Of a stretch of DNA of 64,000 bases, positions 12,535 to 24,578 are shown one piece after another. The stretch is from Macrotrachela quadricornifera. Taxonomy: Eukaryota; Rotifera; Eurotatoria; Philodinida; Philodinidae. The stretch is from positions 433,529-497,528 of the forward strand of contig JAJEKB010021302.1 of the NCBI GenBank assembly GCA_022393335.1, in the 5' to 3' direction. The position numbers and the translations under genes are program-made. Under the pieces are notes generated by a model. It had not been told where the DNA came from. It ran no database searches and saw nothing but the letters and a program-made list of their open reading frames with translations. Position 1 is the stretch's first letter, and each line of letters starts with the position of its first letter.

Positions 12535-12970
12535 CAGGGACGTCCCCAGGGGGGGAATTGGGGGGACCGATCCCCCCCCCCCCTCCCAAGTTTTAGATAC
12601 CTGGAAGAGGACGGTGCAGCACGAGTGGGGGATTTGGGAAAGCATACCGCCTTGCATTAGAGAAATTCGATCACACCTTCCTCCAAATTCGGGAACAATA
12701 TCTCTTGACTTCTCTTCGATTTTGGGTGAACATATCCTTCAGTTTTCTTCTATTTTCGACAAGAAATTGTGTCAAATTTGTTGAATTGTTGGAAGAAAAC
12801 ATTGCTTATGTCGTCTGCAATTTTGGAAGAAATTTTCAATGCACTTTTCCAGAGTTTAGAGCAGTTTTTAGTGAGCTTCCTCTAGTTTTGAGTAATTTTG
12901 TGCAAAATGTCTCTGCAATTTGTAGAGATTCGAACCCCACCTTTTTCTCATCTTGGATTAACTAGTGCAG
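12535..12970. repeat. Repeat-like segment with G/C homopolymer tracts
   Basis: Begins CAGGGACGTCCCCAGGGG, followed by a G6 run and a C run of 12-14, then T-rich sequence repeating TTTTGG/TTTTCG words. The start resembles a hAT terminal repeat (CAGGGA), but no matching right end or 8-bp duplication was found. The open frames here have no recognisable domain. Confidence 0.35.
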
Positions 12971-15328
12971 CACCATTTCTCAAAATTACGGAAGTGTGTA
13001 AACTATTTCTTTCGTTAATTTCGAAAGACTTGAACTAAACTTTTCTTCGACTTTGTGACAATTTTATATAATAGGATTATTTCACCGTCGGAAGAATGAT
13101 TAAAATTCCTGAGAAACATGATCTTTCTGTGACAAATTAATTGTTTTTTAAAATATCTAGTTTTTCTATTTTTTGGAAACTCAGCATCAGCTATAAAATT
13201 TATCATACCACCAGATAATGGATACATTGTTTGAGAATTTTTGCGAGCGTTGCCACCTTTGGCGACAAAAATGACTAAAAAATGTTTCTGTTAGTAAAAG
13301 TTACTCGATCATCAAGAAGCTTTCAAGAATCAACATTAATTTTTGCTGCGCAAAGAATAGTTTTGAGTTTATCTAGGAATTTATGAACTTATCTCAAGTT
13401 TGACTTTTTATCTAGACGTCGGCTGAAAGCTACAACATTTTAGCGTATTCCTAATTATAAAAAAATAATTCACATAGTACCACTCTAATTTCGACTGTTT
13501 CGGAATGCTGCTGTGTTGAACTTCGAATTTCTTCCATTTTCGGGAACCATCAGTTTTGAATAAATCGCGCGCTATTGAAGGGATATAGATTGGACAGCTT
13601 TTACAGGCGAAAAACTAGCTCTCTCCTATGATGAAAATTTGATGACTAGAATCTTGCAAGATCGCATCTGATTATACACGACTAAAGCCTTTTTCACCAA
13701 AAGCAATATTTTGGACTGCATTACTTTTCTGCATTTAAAGTGTCTAAACAATTCAAAACATTTTAATTTCAATCATTCAACTTAACGAATAGGAGATAAA
13801 GTTCATATGTACCTTCTACACTGATACCCATACTCACTAAATTGATTCACTAGCCACAGCAACATAGTTACCTGTGACTACAATATAATAATTATCATTA
13901 TCATAAAAAATTTTTCTTCGTCAATACAATTCAGTAAAGATGAACAGGCATAGAAACGTGAACTTAGTGTATTATCTTACTTTTTATATAGATAAGTGCA
14001 CATCATTGTCGATTGCAGAAAGCAATTTATATACATATTTTTTATTATCTTCATATTCAGATACTTCAAACATATAGTCAACAAGGTAAATATCAATCTT
14101 GAAAATTAAATTCCTAGTTTTTATTTAGATGTGTTTTGCTTAACATCGTCAAAATGGTAAATATAAATTAGATGCATAGCTGCGGTAAAGTTTGGTAAAA
14201 TGTGATGAAAAGCGAGGGTGAGGGTGATGAAGAACGGGTAGTTAGAAATGGAAAAATGTCAAAGATTAGCACAGAACGATAAAAAACTCTATTGAAACCT
14301 TATCTCTGGCGAATTGAATTTAAAGCTAGATCTTGGAGGCTACCGGAATTTGTTCAGTATATGAAAATTTTTGCGCACCCTCACCCTCAAGATATAGAGA
14401 GTTAAAAAAACCTAGAATATTAATCTACTTTTGTAGCGAGAGTTAAACCTTATTTTTCCAAATGAAATAATGAAAAAACTATCATCCAAATTCAATATAC
14501 AAAATGAAACATCCTCAAGCCTCATGTATAACTTCGTTACGGAGATTGTGTTAGCGCAGATTTGTGACATATTCTTTGCACTGTCATGATCTTCTTAAGA
14601 AAATTATATACGAAGCTCGAGAATGTTTTATTTTGTGCTAACACATGACTTCTATTTGTAGTACGTGTTGAAATATTAATATAATCTATGAGGGCGAGAA
14701 TGAGAATGAGAACGAGTAAAAATGATCAAAATACGAAAGTGAACCTATGTAACGAAAAATTTAAAGATGAACTGGGTAGTTTCGTTACTACGACATTCGG
14801 TATATGATGTTATAGCTATACATTGCATCACCACAGTTATTTCATATCACATAGTACACCATTATATAAGAGAGTAAGGAAAGGAAAGGAAAGAAAGAAG
14901 AGAACACATACAATATAGATGGTGAGATTTCTTCATATAAAATATATTATGTAAAAGCAGTGTGCATATCAGCTCAATTTATAATTTTGAACAGGTAAAA
15001 ATCGAGATATTTCAATAATCATTGATTTTTCTCTAACTGAAAAGTTGCGCCGAAGAAATCAAACTTGATATTCAGATAGAGAATGATTGAATACATATAA
15101 ATATATATACTATTCTTTTAAACGTAGTACGAGGTCAAACTTACTATAGGATCGATATCTTCAAAGTTTCATTAAGGTTTCGGTATTAATCTTCACTTCT
15201 GTCATAGTCATTGGCCATGATACATCCTTTTCTCACATATTTTGTTGTTCGCCTCTGATTTTGAGTGAGAGAGGATGTATTCGAACGCGATGTATGCATG
15301 AGAGAAGGCGTTGAAAGTGTTAAATATA
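12971..15328. other. Intergenic, no gene seen
   Basis: AT-rich. It contains short G-rich or C-rich telomere-like words: GAGGGTGAGGGTGATG near 14215 and CACCCTCACCCTCAAGATAT at 14376-14395. No coding region supported. Confidence 0.4.
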
Positions 15329-15846
15329 TAGTGGGTAACAAAATTGATCAACCACATGATTAATAAATTTTATTTTCTTTATATCTCAGAAATGAAAAGG
15401 AATGCAGAAGTTAGGTTTTCATCATGTTGTCGCCCGCAATGTAGAGTACTCATATAAAATCTAATGAGAAACTATAGTTTTTTATCATTCCGAGAAAAAA
15501 GTTTTTTCAATTTTAATACCTTGTTGGATGTTCTTTCATACGAGAGCAATCATACAAGCGATTGGGAACCGATTCAACCAACTTTTTGGTTACACCTCTA
15601 TCAATATTATGCCATTCTAACTGAAGAAGTTCTCGATGCACTTTCTCATCTTTTGATTGCTGTTTTTTCATACGACGTTCGAGCTCATTTCAAAGATGTT
15701 CGATTGTGTTAAGATCTGAAGAAAACGGAGGTCAAACCAAACTTTCCACTTGTTTCTCATCAAGCCGTACATTTGGGAGCGCATTCTTCTTGTGATGTTC
15801 GTCATACTAGAATCTTGCCATCTTATTTGAAGAATGTACTTCAAAT

Positions 15847-16732
15847 CAGAGACATGCGGTCCGGGTCGGGTGAGATAGTCAAAAAAAACACGGGTCTCAG
15901 GCGGGACGGGGCTAGACTTCACGGGTTCGGGCCGGGTAAAGAATTTCTTCGAAGCAAAATGAAGAACCGTAAAAAGATTATAAATAGATGCTATTTTTCT
16001 ACATGTGTGGTGAAAGTAAAAAACGATTCATTCATTCTTTCCAACTAATTAGTTGTATTCTCACTTGTTATTTGTTCTTCGGTTCCGTCGACAATTGATG
16101 ACATTGTATTAGTTCAATCAGCTACAGCTCACTTAAAGGACCATGTATAGACTCTGTCTTCTATATTTTTTGTAACAAATTGATTCATTAGGACCTCTCC
16201 CCCCCCTAAAAAAAGCCAATTTTGGTTAAAAAATTTAAAAATGGAGACAAATGCAGAAGAAGATAGCCCATTTTCAGATCTTCCAGATATGATATAAATT
16301 TTTTCCAAACAACCCTTCTTTGGTGAAAAATTTTGATGATTTATGTAACTAGACACCCATTTTTGGCGCATTTTTTGAGTCATTGAACTTGTGATTCCGT
16401 TTTCCGCTAAAAAAAGTATGAATTTAAAAAAAGGACTCTATAGTGCCCTGCCTCTTGAGATGCTCTCTCAGACAAAAAAAATTAAATATATTGATCAAGC
16501 TCGAACTGAGAAATCCTTGTACGAAAATGAGCTATTTTTGACCTTTGTTTCGTCAATATCTCTGTCAAATTTCAGCCCATTTGAACGTTCCTGGGCTGAG
16601 ATTGATTTTTGAAGTAGGGGTAAGGGCTTGATTAAAATAAAACAGTGAAAATAGCTTAAATGATAAAATCAAATTTTCTTCGGGTTTACGAGTTTCAGCG
16701 GGCATGAAAAAACACTGCCCCGCACGTCTCTG
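15847..16732. mobile_element. Non-autonomous hAT element nested in the Tc1-like copy
   Basis: Ends CAGAGACATGCGG (left) and CAGAGACGTGCGG (right, inverted). Flanked by near-perfect 8-bp duplications CTTCAAAT (15839-15846) and CTTCAAAC (16733-16740). The left end is rich in CGGGTCGGG words. No transposase. It carries another repeat copy at 16188-16631. Confidence 0.8.
16188..16631. repeat. Dispersed repeat family R3, copy A
   Basis: Ends are weakly inverted (AGGACCTCTCCCC and AAGCCCTTACCCC). Inner words are shared with 48080-48418 and 63097-63819: GAGTCATT.AACTTGTGA, TTTAAAAAAAGG, ATATCTCTGTCAAA and GGGCTGAGATTGATTTT. Probably a non-autonomous transposon; third level of nesting here. Confidence 0.6.
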
Positions 16733-17510
16733 CTTCAAACGTTTAACTCGGTTTGCATTATTTACATATAATCCAACTTCATGCGCACTGTTTGACTTGA
16801 TATTTTTATTCCCAACTCTTGCTTAATCTCATGTTTAACAGATGATGCTGATTTGCGACGATCGACTTAAGTTTTCCGTTTACGACCTTTACCAGCCAAA
16901 TGAGCAACACATCTTGTTTTTTTATATTTCACAATCATTGAATGAATAGTATTTCTTGAACAAAGCATATTGGTTATTATTTCACGTTCAGAATCACCAT
17001 TTAAATAATATTTTCTAACAAGTTCCCAAAATTCGTTCGAATACTCTCTTCGTAAAGGAGATATGAATGTGTAGTTAAATAGACGAACATGTATATATAC
17101 TAACTGAACTAAGGAAAAAGAAACATTTTTTTTCTTTGGTTGATTAATTTTGGTATGATAACAAACTATAGATTTTCAATAAAAATCAACAAAATGAGAT
17201 TTTGATTTGAAATTCTTTATGTAGGTACTATATATTGCGGGCCACAATAAGGTGAAAACCTAACTTTTGTAGCCCCTTTCAATTTCTGAGATATAAAGAA
17301 AGCAAAAATTATTAATCATGTGGTTGATCAATTTTGTTACCCACTGTATATTGTTCTGTTCTTGTGTGTATTTTCTGTGGTGTACTTATATTCTTTTTTG
17401 TTTGGATTTTGGTTTGGTTATGGAATGAGGTTTATAAGATTCTTCGTTTTCTTTTAGATTTCTGTGAACTATTGCCTTAAAAACACTTTTATTTCATACT
17501 TAACTCGAAC

Positions 17511-20500
17511 ATGCAGAAACAGGATGCAAAAAAATTACTATCGATAGATACGTACGATATACGTATTGGCTATGATTTACTTCATTCTCTTCCAGACTTT
17601 GTAACAACACTGGTACCACAATGTGATAAATATGTATTGATCACAGACGAAAATCTATTCCAATTTTATGGGAACAAGATTATCAGCAGTTTTAAAGAGC
17701 ACGCGATCGACCTTCTATACTATACTGTTCCAACAGGTGAACGTAGTAAAAGCCGAAAAGTGAAATCAAATATTGAAGACTTTCTGTTCGCTAATAATTG
17801 TCATATTGATACTGTTTTATTGGCATTTGGAGGTGGTGTGGTTGGTGATTTAACTGGTTTTGTCGCTGCGACGTATATGCGAGGTGTCAATTACATTCAG
17901 ATTCCCACCAGTTTTCTATCGATGATTGATAGTAGTATTGGCGGTAAAACAGGTATCAACGTAGAAAAATATGGAAAAAATCTGCTTGGATCATTTCATC
18001 GTCCTAAAGCTGTTTTCATTGACATTCAATTTCTAGAAACATTATCGAACAGAGATTTCTGTAATGGAATGGCTGAAGCAATAAAGATTGCATTGATTGC
18101 CGACGAACATTTGTTTACATTTATTGAAACGAATATAAGTGAAATTCTTAACAAGAATACAGAGATTATGATGAAACTTATATATGAGTGCATAAAATTG
18201 AAGGCAGACGTCGTTACTCAAGATGAAAAAGAAACTTCTGGTTTACGTTCAATTTTGAATTTTGGACATAGTATTGGACATGGCATCGAAATATTAGCTG
18301 ATGGTAAATTATTGCATGGTGAATGCGTATCGATCGGTATGGTGTTAGAAGCAGAACTAGCTAGAAATAAAGGTTTTCTATTGAACTCAAATGCTGTTAT
18401 TAGTCGTTTAAACAATATTTTGAAAGCTTTTCGCTTGCCAACAACTTTACCATCTGGTATGTCTTTTAAGGAGATAGTTGAAAAAATGTCCATAGATAAG
18501 AAGAATCGACATGGCAAGAAACAAATTGTTATATTGACAAGTATTGGTTCAGTGAAATCGTCGCCACGCTATACAACAGCCATTGATGATCAAGATCTCA
18601 TCAATCTATTGGATACAAATGTTCAATTAATTGTAGATACCATTAGTACTAAGGCAACGACAGTGAATGTACCGGGTAGTAAAAGTATCACAAACAGAAT
18701 CTTATTGTCATGTGCATTAGGTATTGGTGAATGTCGAATTCATGATCTACTTTATTCTATTGATACTCAAACAATGTTAATTTGTCTACGACAATTAGGA
18801 GTACATTATTATTGGGATAAAGATGAAACTCTTGTCGTCAATGGAACAGGTGGAAAATTAAATGTAAAAGATTCTGTAACTTTATATTTAAATAATTCTG
18901 GTACATCTAGTCGATTTTTAACAACTTTATGCACTATTTTACCTGCTGAAACTGAAATTATTCTCACTGGAGATGAACGATTGAAAGAACGTCCAATTGA
19001 AGATTTAGTGGATACACTACTCCAAAATGGGAATCATATTGAATATTTGAATGAACATGGTTGTCTGCCAATAAAAATTCGAAGTAATGGTCAATTCAAA
19101 GGTGGAGAAATGATGATTAATGGTGATGTATCATCGCAATATATTACAAGTCTTTTATTAATATCACCATTTGCTTCAACATCCATTGTATTAAAACTAA
19201 ATCAAGCTAAACCAATTGTTAGTAAGCCATACATTGATATGACAGTTGATTTAATGAAAACTCAATTTGGTGTTCTTATTGATGATAGTGAATCATTCTC
19301 ATATTGTATACCTAATTCAGGATCATATAAAAATCCACCTAATATACAAATCGAAGGTGATGCCTCATCAGCCAGTTATATGCTTGCAATGGCTGCTGTT
19401 CATCCTGGTCTAACAGTAACTGTGACAAATCTTGGTTCCAAAAGTACGCAAGGAGACAGTCAATTTTGCAAAATATTGGAGCTTATGGGATGTCATGTTA
19501 CACAAACTGAAACAACAACAACATTAACTGGTCCAAAACAATTACAAGCTATTCCTCATGAGATTGATATGAATACAATGACTGATACATTTATGACATT
19601 AGCATGTGTTGCTGTCTTCGCTCATGGTCGAACTCAAATAAGAAATATAGCAAATCAACGTTTGAAAGAATGCAATAGAATTAAAGCTACAGTGACTGAA
19701 TTACAAAAATGTGGTATTACTGCTTCAGAAACAGAGACTGGATTGGATATAGAAGGCAATAATAATCAGAATATAGCACAATCTGCAAAGATTCATTGCT
19801 ACGATGATCATCGTATTGCTATGGCATTTTCTATAGCGGCTAGTCGTGGTAGCAATATTTGTATTGCTGATAAACGTTGTGTGGATAAAACATATCCAGA
19901 ATTTTGGCTGCATTTAGAAAAGGTGTTTGGTTTCAAAGTTTTATCACCAACATTAATCGCTCCTAAAATGGTAGCAAGTACTAAAAGTAAGCTCGATCTT
20001 TTGATTTAGCACTTTACTAGTAGATTGAATAGTTCGCTTACTTCTTCTCATCGACATTGTATCTTAGTTACAAAAGTAGGCAAAACCACGTCTGTCCTGT
20101 TCTCACCCTCAGCTGAAATGGCTTCATTTATCATAAAAAACTGCCTCTAGAATCGTTTAAAATAAACTTTCAATATTTATCTGTATGTGTCAGTTAACGA
20201 CTCTTTCTAACTTTTTCCTATCGAAATGAAACCGGATTTATACGGTAGTTTTTTTTTTTAAAAGCTCCGAACTACGTCTGAGATACAGTCAAACGTACCT
20301 GCTCGAAAAAAATTCCACTTCAATAGGATAAAATCCGATGGGAATGTCTGTAGCAAGATGAATGCTTCTGAATAAGTAGAGGTTCATCAAAATATTTCTT
20401 GATTCGTGGTGCATTTTTTAGACCATTCTCATGCTACAATATTTTTAATCGGCATGCCATGTTCGGGTAAATCAACTCTTGGTAGATATACGGCTAATAA

Positions 20501-22544
20501 ATTAAACTATGTATTCATTGATCTCGATGATGAAATCAGTAAAGAAACCGATGGGTGCTCAATCAAAGAATATATTGAAAAAAATGGGTGGCAAAGCTTT
20601 CGTTCATTAGAACGCAAAGTATTCAAACAAATTATTGAGAAAACATCGTCACTTCCTAATCATGTTATCATTTCATGTGGTGGCGGTTGTATCGAGTCTG
20701 TCGAAGTGCGTGAAGAATTATGTCAACAACCATTTGTTATTTATATTAATCGTGATATAAACGATGTCAAAGAAATATACCGGGCAGGTGATCCCAATGT
20801 TCGAACATGTATGGATCTGGATAAAAAATATCAAGAACGTCATCCACTTTATCGTCAATGTTCAAAGTATGAATTTTGTCTATTAAAGGACGATCGTGAT
20901 TGGAGAAAAAATGAAATAAACTTTTTAAATTTTACTAAACGAATTATCAATAAAAAACCACAATTACCTGTTTCTGATGATAGTTTTTTCATATGTTTAA
21001 CGTACAAGAATCTGTTAAATGTTTCCACAGATAAATTTGCAGCTCTAATTCATGGATGCGAAGCAATCGAACTACGTGTTGATTTATTAGAATCTTATGA
21101 TGCTGATTTTATTGGCCAACAAATAGCTTACATAAGAAAATGTACATCTTTACCTATTATCTATACCGTACGTAGTCAAGCAAATTATGGTAAATTCGAT
21201 TCTGATGAAGTAGCAATCTTCAAACTATTAGATTATGGAATTCGTTTTGGATGTGAATTTATTGATATGGAAGCTAATTGGAGTGATAAGATTAAAAAAT
21301 CTTGGCTAAATACAATTGAAAACAAACATTCATTCATTATCGCTAGTTTACATATGGCATTATCTGCATTCGAATTTGATCGAGTTATTCATCAGTGCAC
21401 TGGCAATGGTCGAGTTGATATAGTTAAAATTGCGATAGACATTCATAACGGTACATCAGTATCCGAAGATGTTCTACCTATTTTTATTCAACTGAAAGAA
21501 TTTTTTAAGCAATCAAAAGATCTCAAAATTATTTTAGTCGCAATGAGGGATCAAGGAAAATTGACGCGTATACTAAATCGATTTATGACTCCTGCCACCC
21601 ATGAATTGTTAGATTATCCAGCTGCTAAAGGACAATTAACAGTAAAACAAATTCAAGAGGCTCGATATGCAATGGGTATAATTCAAGAAAAGCAATATTA
21701 TATTTTTGGAACTCCTGTTCAACATTCATTATCTCCATGTATTCATCAAACTGGTTTTGATTACTTTTATTTACCATACAAATATGAAAAATATGAAACA
21801 AATGATGTCTCAATTGTGGAAAATGTTATGAAACAATCAAATTTTGGAGGTGGTAGTGTCACTATTCCATTGAAAGAAGATATTTATGCATTATTAATGT
21901 CTGATCCAAATAATGTAGTGAGTGATTCAGCAAAAAAGATCGGTGCAGTCAATAGTATTAGTAAAATTGAAGATGGTAAATTTTATGGTGATAACACAGA
22001 TTGGAAAGCTATTCATAAATTAATTACTGAACAGATATCTGCTAAATGTTCAGCACTTATCATTGGTGCTGGTGGAACTGCACGTGCTGCTTTATATGCA
22101 TTGAGTCAAGTTGAAGACGTTCAGATTATATATTTGTATAATCCTCGCAATCCTGAAAAAGCAACTAATTTGACACGTACGTACAATAATCAAAATATAT
22201 TATCAGTAACAAAGGACGATGTTAACAAGCTAGAAAATATACGTGTTGTCATTAATACCTTACCATCATCAATTAATTTCACATTGGATAATCTATTTTT
22301 TGAGAAAAACTCTTCATTGAACCATGGTTCTATTTTATTTGATGCCAACTATATGCCGTATCAAACAGCATTAATAAAACAAGCACAACCATATAACTGG
22401 AATATTATTTATGGCATTGATATGTTGATCGAACAAGGTTTAGAACAATTTCAAATTTGGACAGGAAAAGCGATCGCTGTCGCTCCAATTATAAGAGAAA
22501 CCGTACGCAAAACTTATCATAAAATCGCTGATCAAAATGAGTAA
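17511..22544 (+). CDS. AROM: Pentafunctional AROM polypeptide (shikimate-pathway steps 2-6), two exons
   Basis: Exons 17511-19986 and 20422-22544 join in frame to 1532 aa, close to fungal AROM (about 1590). (1) DHQ synthase, ~1-380: GGGVVGD at 107-113, DSSIGGKTGIN, GMAEAIK, FGHSIGH, HGE. (2) EPSP synthase, ~385-822: VPGSKSITNR (Lys391), NNSGTSSRFL, GDERLKERP, GDVSSQY, MTDTFMT, LKECNRIK, CYDDHRIAM. (3) Shikimate kinase, ~827-990: Walker A GMPCSGKST at 836-844, IDLDDEI, SCGGGC. (4) Type I dehydroquinase, ~1005-1250: His1136 in ASLHMA and Schiff-base Lys1161 in DIVKIA. (5) Shikimate dehydrogenase, ~1253-1525: SLSP, VTIPLKE (Lys1310), GDNTDW, GAGGTARAA from 1374. All key residues inspected are present. 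The second exon has no in-frame ATG before the kinase, so splicing is needed. The AROM fusion is known from fungi and several protists, not normal animals; transfer from a eukaryotic donor is inferred. Confidence 0.95.
19987..20421 (+). other. Phase-1 GT-AG intron joining the two AROM halves
   Basis: Donor GTAAGC after ACTAAAA at 19986; acceptor GCATTTTTTAG ending at 20421. The junction codon A+AC gives Asn826, and both flanking frames continue without a shift. If the intron is retained, translation stops at 20007-20009, seven codons after the donor, leaving a DHQ synthase-EPSP synthase protein. It is 435 bp, longer than the 53-61 nt introns elsewhere here. Confidence 0.88.
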
Positions 22545-23818
22545 ATAGCTAATTCTTTTGACCCTTGTTTTTTTTCCTTTTTTAACTAATATAATAGAAG
22601 ATAATTTATCAAATAGAACATTGACTCTGGTATGAGAGAGAGAGGAAAACTAGAACGAAAAAATGACTTCAAAGATTTTTAAAAATATCATCACGATGGA
22701 GATGTCGCTCCATTTCTTCTTCTTCTGCTCGATCGTATGGCTATAGATGAAACAACATTTTCTGAGATTATCTCCAGGGTTGAAAACAATCACATGACGA
22801 GCAGTGGAGAATCGGCTGATATGACCTGCGAAATTTTAGCCCATTTGATTTTATTTCTATAATAATATCCTTCTTCATAACAATAAAATCCGCCCAACAT
22901 ATATGTACGAGAAGGAGGGAAAAACTCACTGCATATACATAAATAACGGTGAAAAAAGAGGCTCAAAAAAAAATTCGAAATCTCAAGCGTTACCGGTCCC
23001 GAAAGGGTTAAAAACCGTCACGATTTCTTGATTTAATTGCTCATGTACATAGATGAATTTCTCACTGCTATTAGTTAGGATGACTGTATTATTGTTCTCG
23101 AAGTTAATGTAAGATACTGTTTGAAGAATTTTCAATTGGGCATAGCACAGAAGTAGGTAAACAAGTTCTGAATACTACTTCTGTAAATCGTAATTTTGTT
23201 CATGCCATTTATAAAATCGAACAATTGATAAGGTTCATATATACTAAAACGTACTAATTTCTAATTGTAAATCAATGTTATAACTGATAATGACTTGTTA
23301 TTGTTTGAACTCTATTTTTCTCCACAGCCAAGTATCCTTTCGTGGAGATATGATATTTTGCTGCACATGTATTCAATGCGGAGCTAATTTTAAGGCTGCC
23401 ATAATAATCGATTATTAGCCTATATGAACTTTAGAATCTATAATATGTACAGTCATACACAACAGTATCAACTAAAGTATTCATAATGTCTATCACAGAC
23501 GCGTATCATCGTTCGCGAAATATCCGAAATAAATGGTATTCTTTTTTCTTTCTCCTTATTTTTCTGAACTTTGTCTAGTTCTTGATGTATATTTCGCATA
23601 CGATATGTATTTCAATTACATTATTCTTGTTCTAATTGCGATTATCTTTTCTTGTTTCTCTTTGATACATTTTGTTTCAAATACGTGTATTCGTTCGAAA
23701 AAATCCAGTTTATACACGAACCATCATTAACATCCTAACCCGATGGCGACAAACTACAGAAAATGGAAGCGAATAGAGTCAAAAAATTGCCTCTACTCTG
23801 CAAAACCTCATTTGGTCC
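22545..23818. other. Intergenic, no gene seen
   Basis: Downstream of AROM. An AATAAA word lies at about 22882. Short open frames lack recognisable motifs. Confidence 0.4.
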
Positions 23819-24151
23819 TAACGGCGAGGAAATCGCCCCAGATGATTAATTCCTTTAGGTCCCATCTCTTGACGGTAGGTAGTCCCTAATGAGATATGAA
23901 AAACTTCAAGAAGATTCGTACCCATAGATCTTTTATTTACAATTATAGGTATTTTACTGAAATATTTGCCTGTAGAAAGGTATCTACCAACAAACCGAAT
24001 GTCGATATTTCGAGCGGAGATTTTGCTCACAAATAGGTCTATTGGTAGGTAGAACGCCTTTGAGATTTTTCATACCTCATTGAGGTCTATCTACCGTCAA
24101 AAGTTGGGATCTAAAGGGCTTAATTACTTGGGGTAGTTCTCTCGTCGGTTA
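23819..24151. mobile_element. MITE-like element, family TAAC-GAGG, copy 2
   Basis: Inverted ends TAACGGCGAGGAAATCGCCC (left) and TAACCGACGAGAGAACTACC (right, inverted). The inner block ACCTCAATGAGGTATGAAAAA is shared with copy 1 at 3039-3811. No transposase. Confidence 0.7.
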
Positions 24152-24578
24152 TTTACAGATCTACATGACTCAAAGAAAATTTAAAATAAAAGATACATAA
24201 TCGTGATCTCGAAAAATTTCTAAATTGTCCTACGCAGTGCAATTCTGGTGCTCTTCATATTGATGTGCTTGAAAGTTACCTTTGATTTGGTTGTAATCTA
24301 GAATATTAAAATTTACTTATCTTATACAATGAACGATGAGTGACTTGTAGACAGATTTGTGATATGAGATATTTTCAGTACAGATTTAAAAAAAAACATA
24401 ATTCCATTTGTAGCGTATTCTACGTTCTATCGGAAAATACGTAGGAAAAGATAATAACGACAGAAAAATAAACTCTCTCTGCTGATGTCGTATGACTTCA
24501 GAACGCAGTGTAGTACGAAGCCGACGCCCTTTTATTCAACCCACCTATTTTCGGGAAGAGGAATCGTAGATAAGCTTT
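24152..24578. other. Intergenic, upstream of the prephenate-dehydratase-like gene
   Basis: No gene seen. No convincing TATA box just upstream of the ATG. Confidence 0.4.

Larger units (their letters stand above)
15329..17346 (-). mobile_element. Tc1-like transposon, dead, with nested insertions
   Basis: Ends are long imperfect inverted repeats beginning TAGTGGGTAACAAAATTG (left) and CAGTGGGTAACAAAATTG (right, inverted). Similarity runs about 90 bp to AGTTAGGTTTTCA. TA target duplication at 15327-15328 and 17347-17348. A minus-strand transposase relic remains: an N-terminal helix-turn-helix part (about 17050-16880; SNEFWELVRKYYLNGDSERE) and a C-terminal part (about 15715-15545; IEHLWNELERRM, LVESVPNRL). 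A 886-bp hAT element separates them, and stops are present. The right end is only 164 bp before the AROM start codon. Confidence 0.85.

Noticed and set aside
18218..18517. Antisense frame inside AROM
   Set aside because: Shadow of the coding strand; no motif.
20010..20421. Boundary between two separate AROM-derived genes
   Set aside because: The second frame has only a GTG at its start and no ATG before the kinase domain. Perfect donor and acceptor signals with matching phase join the halves, so one gene is the simpler reading.
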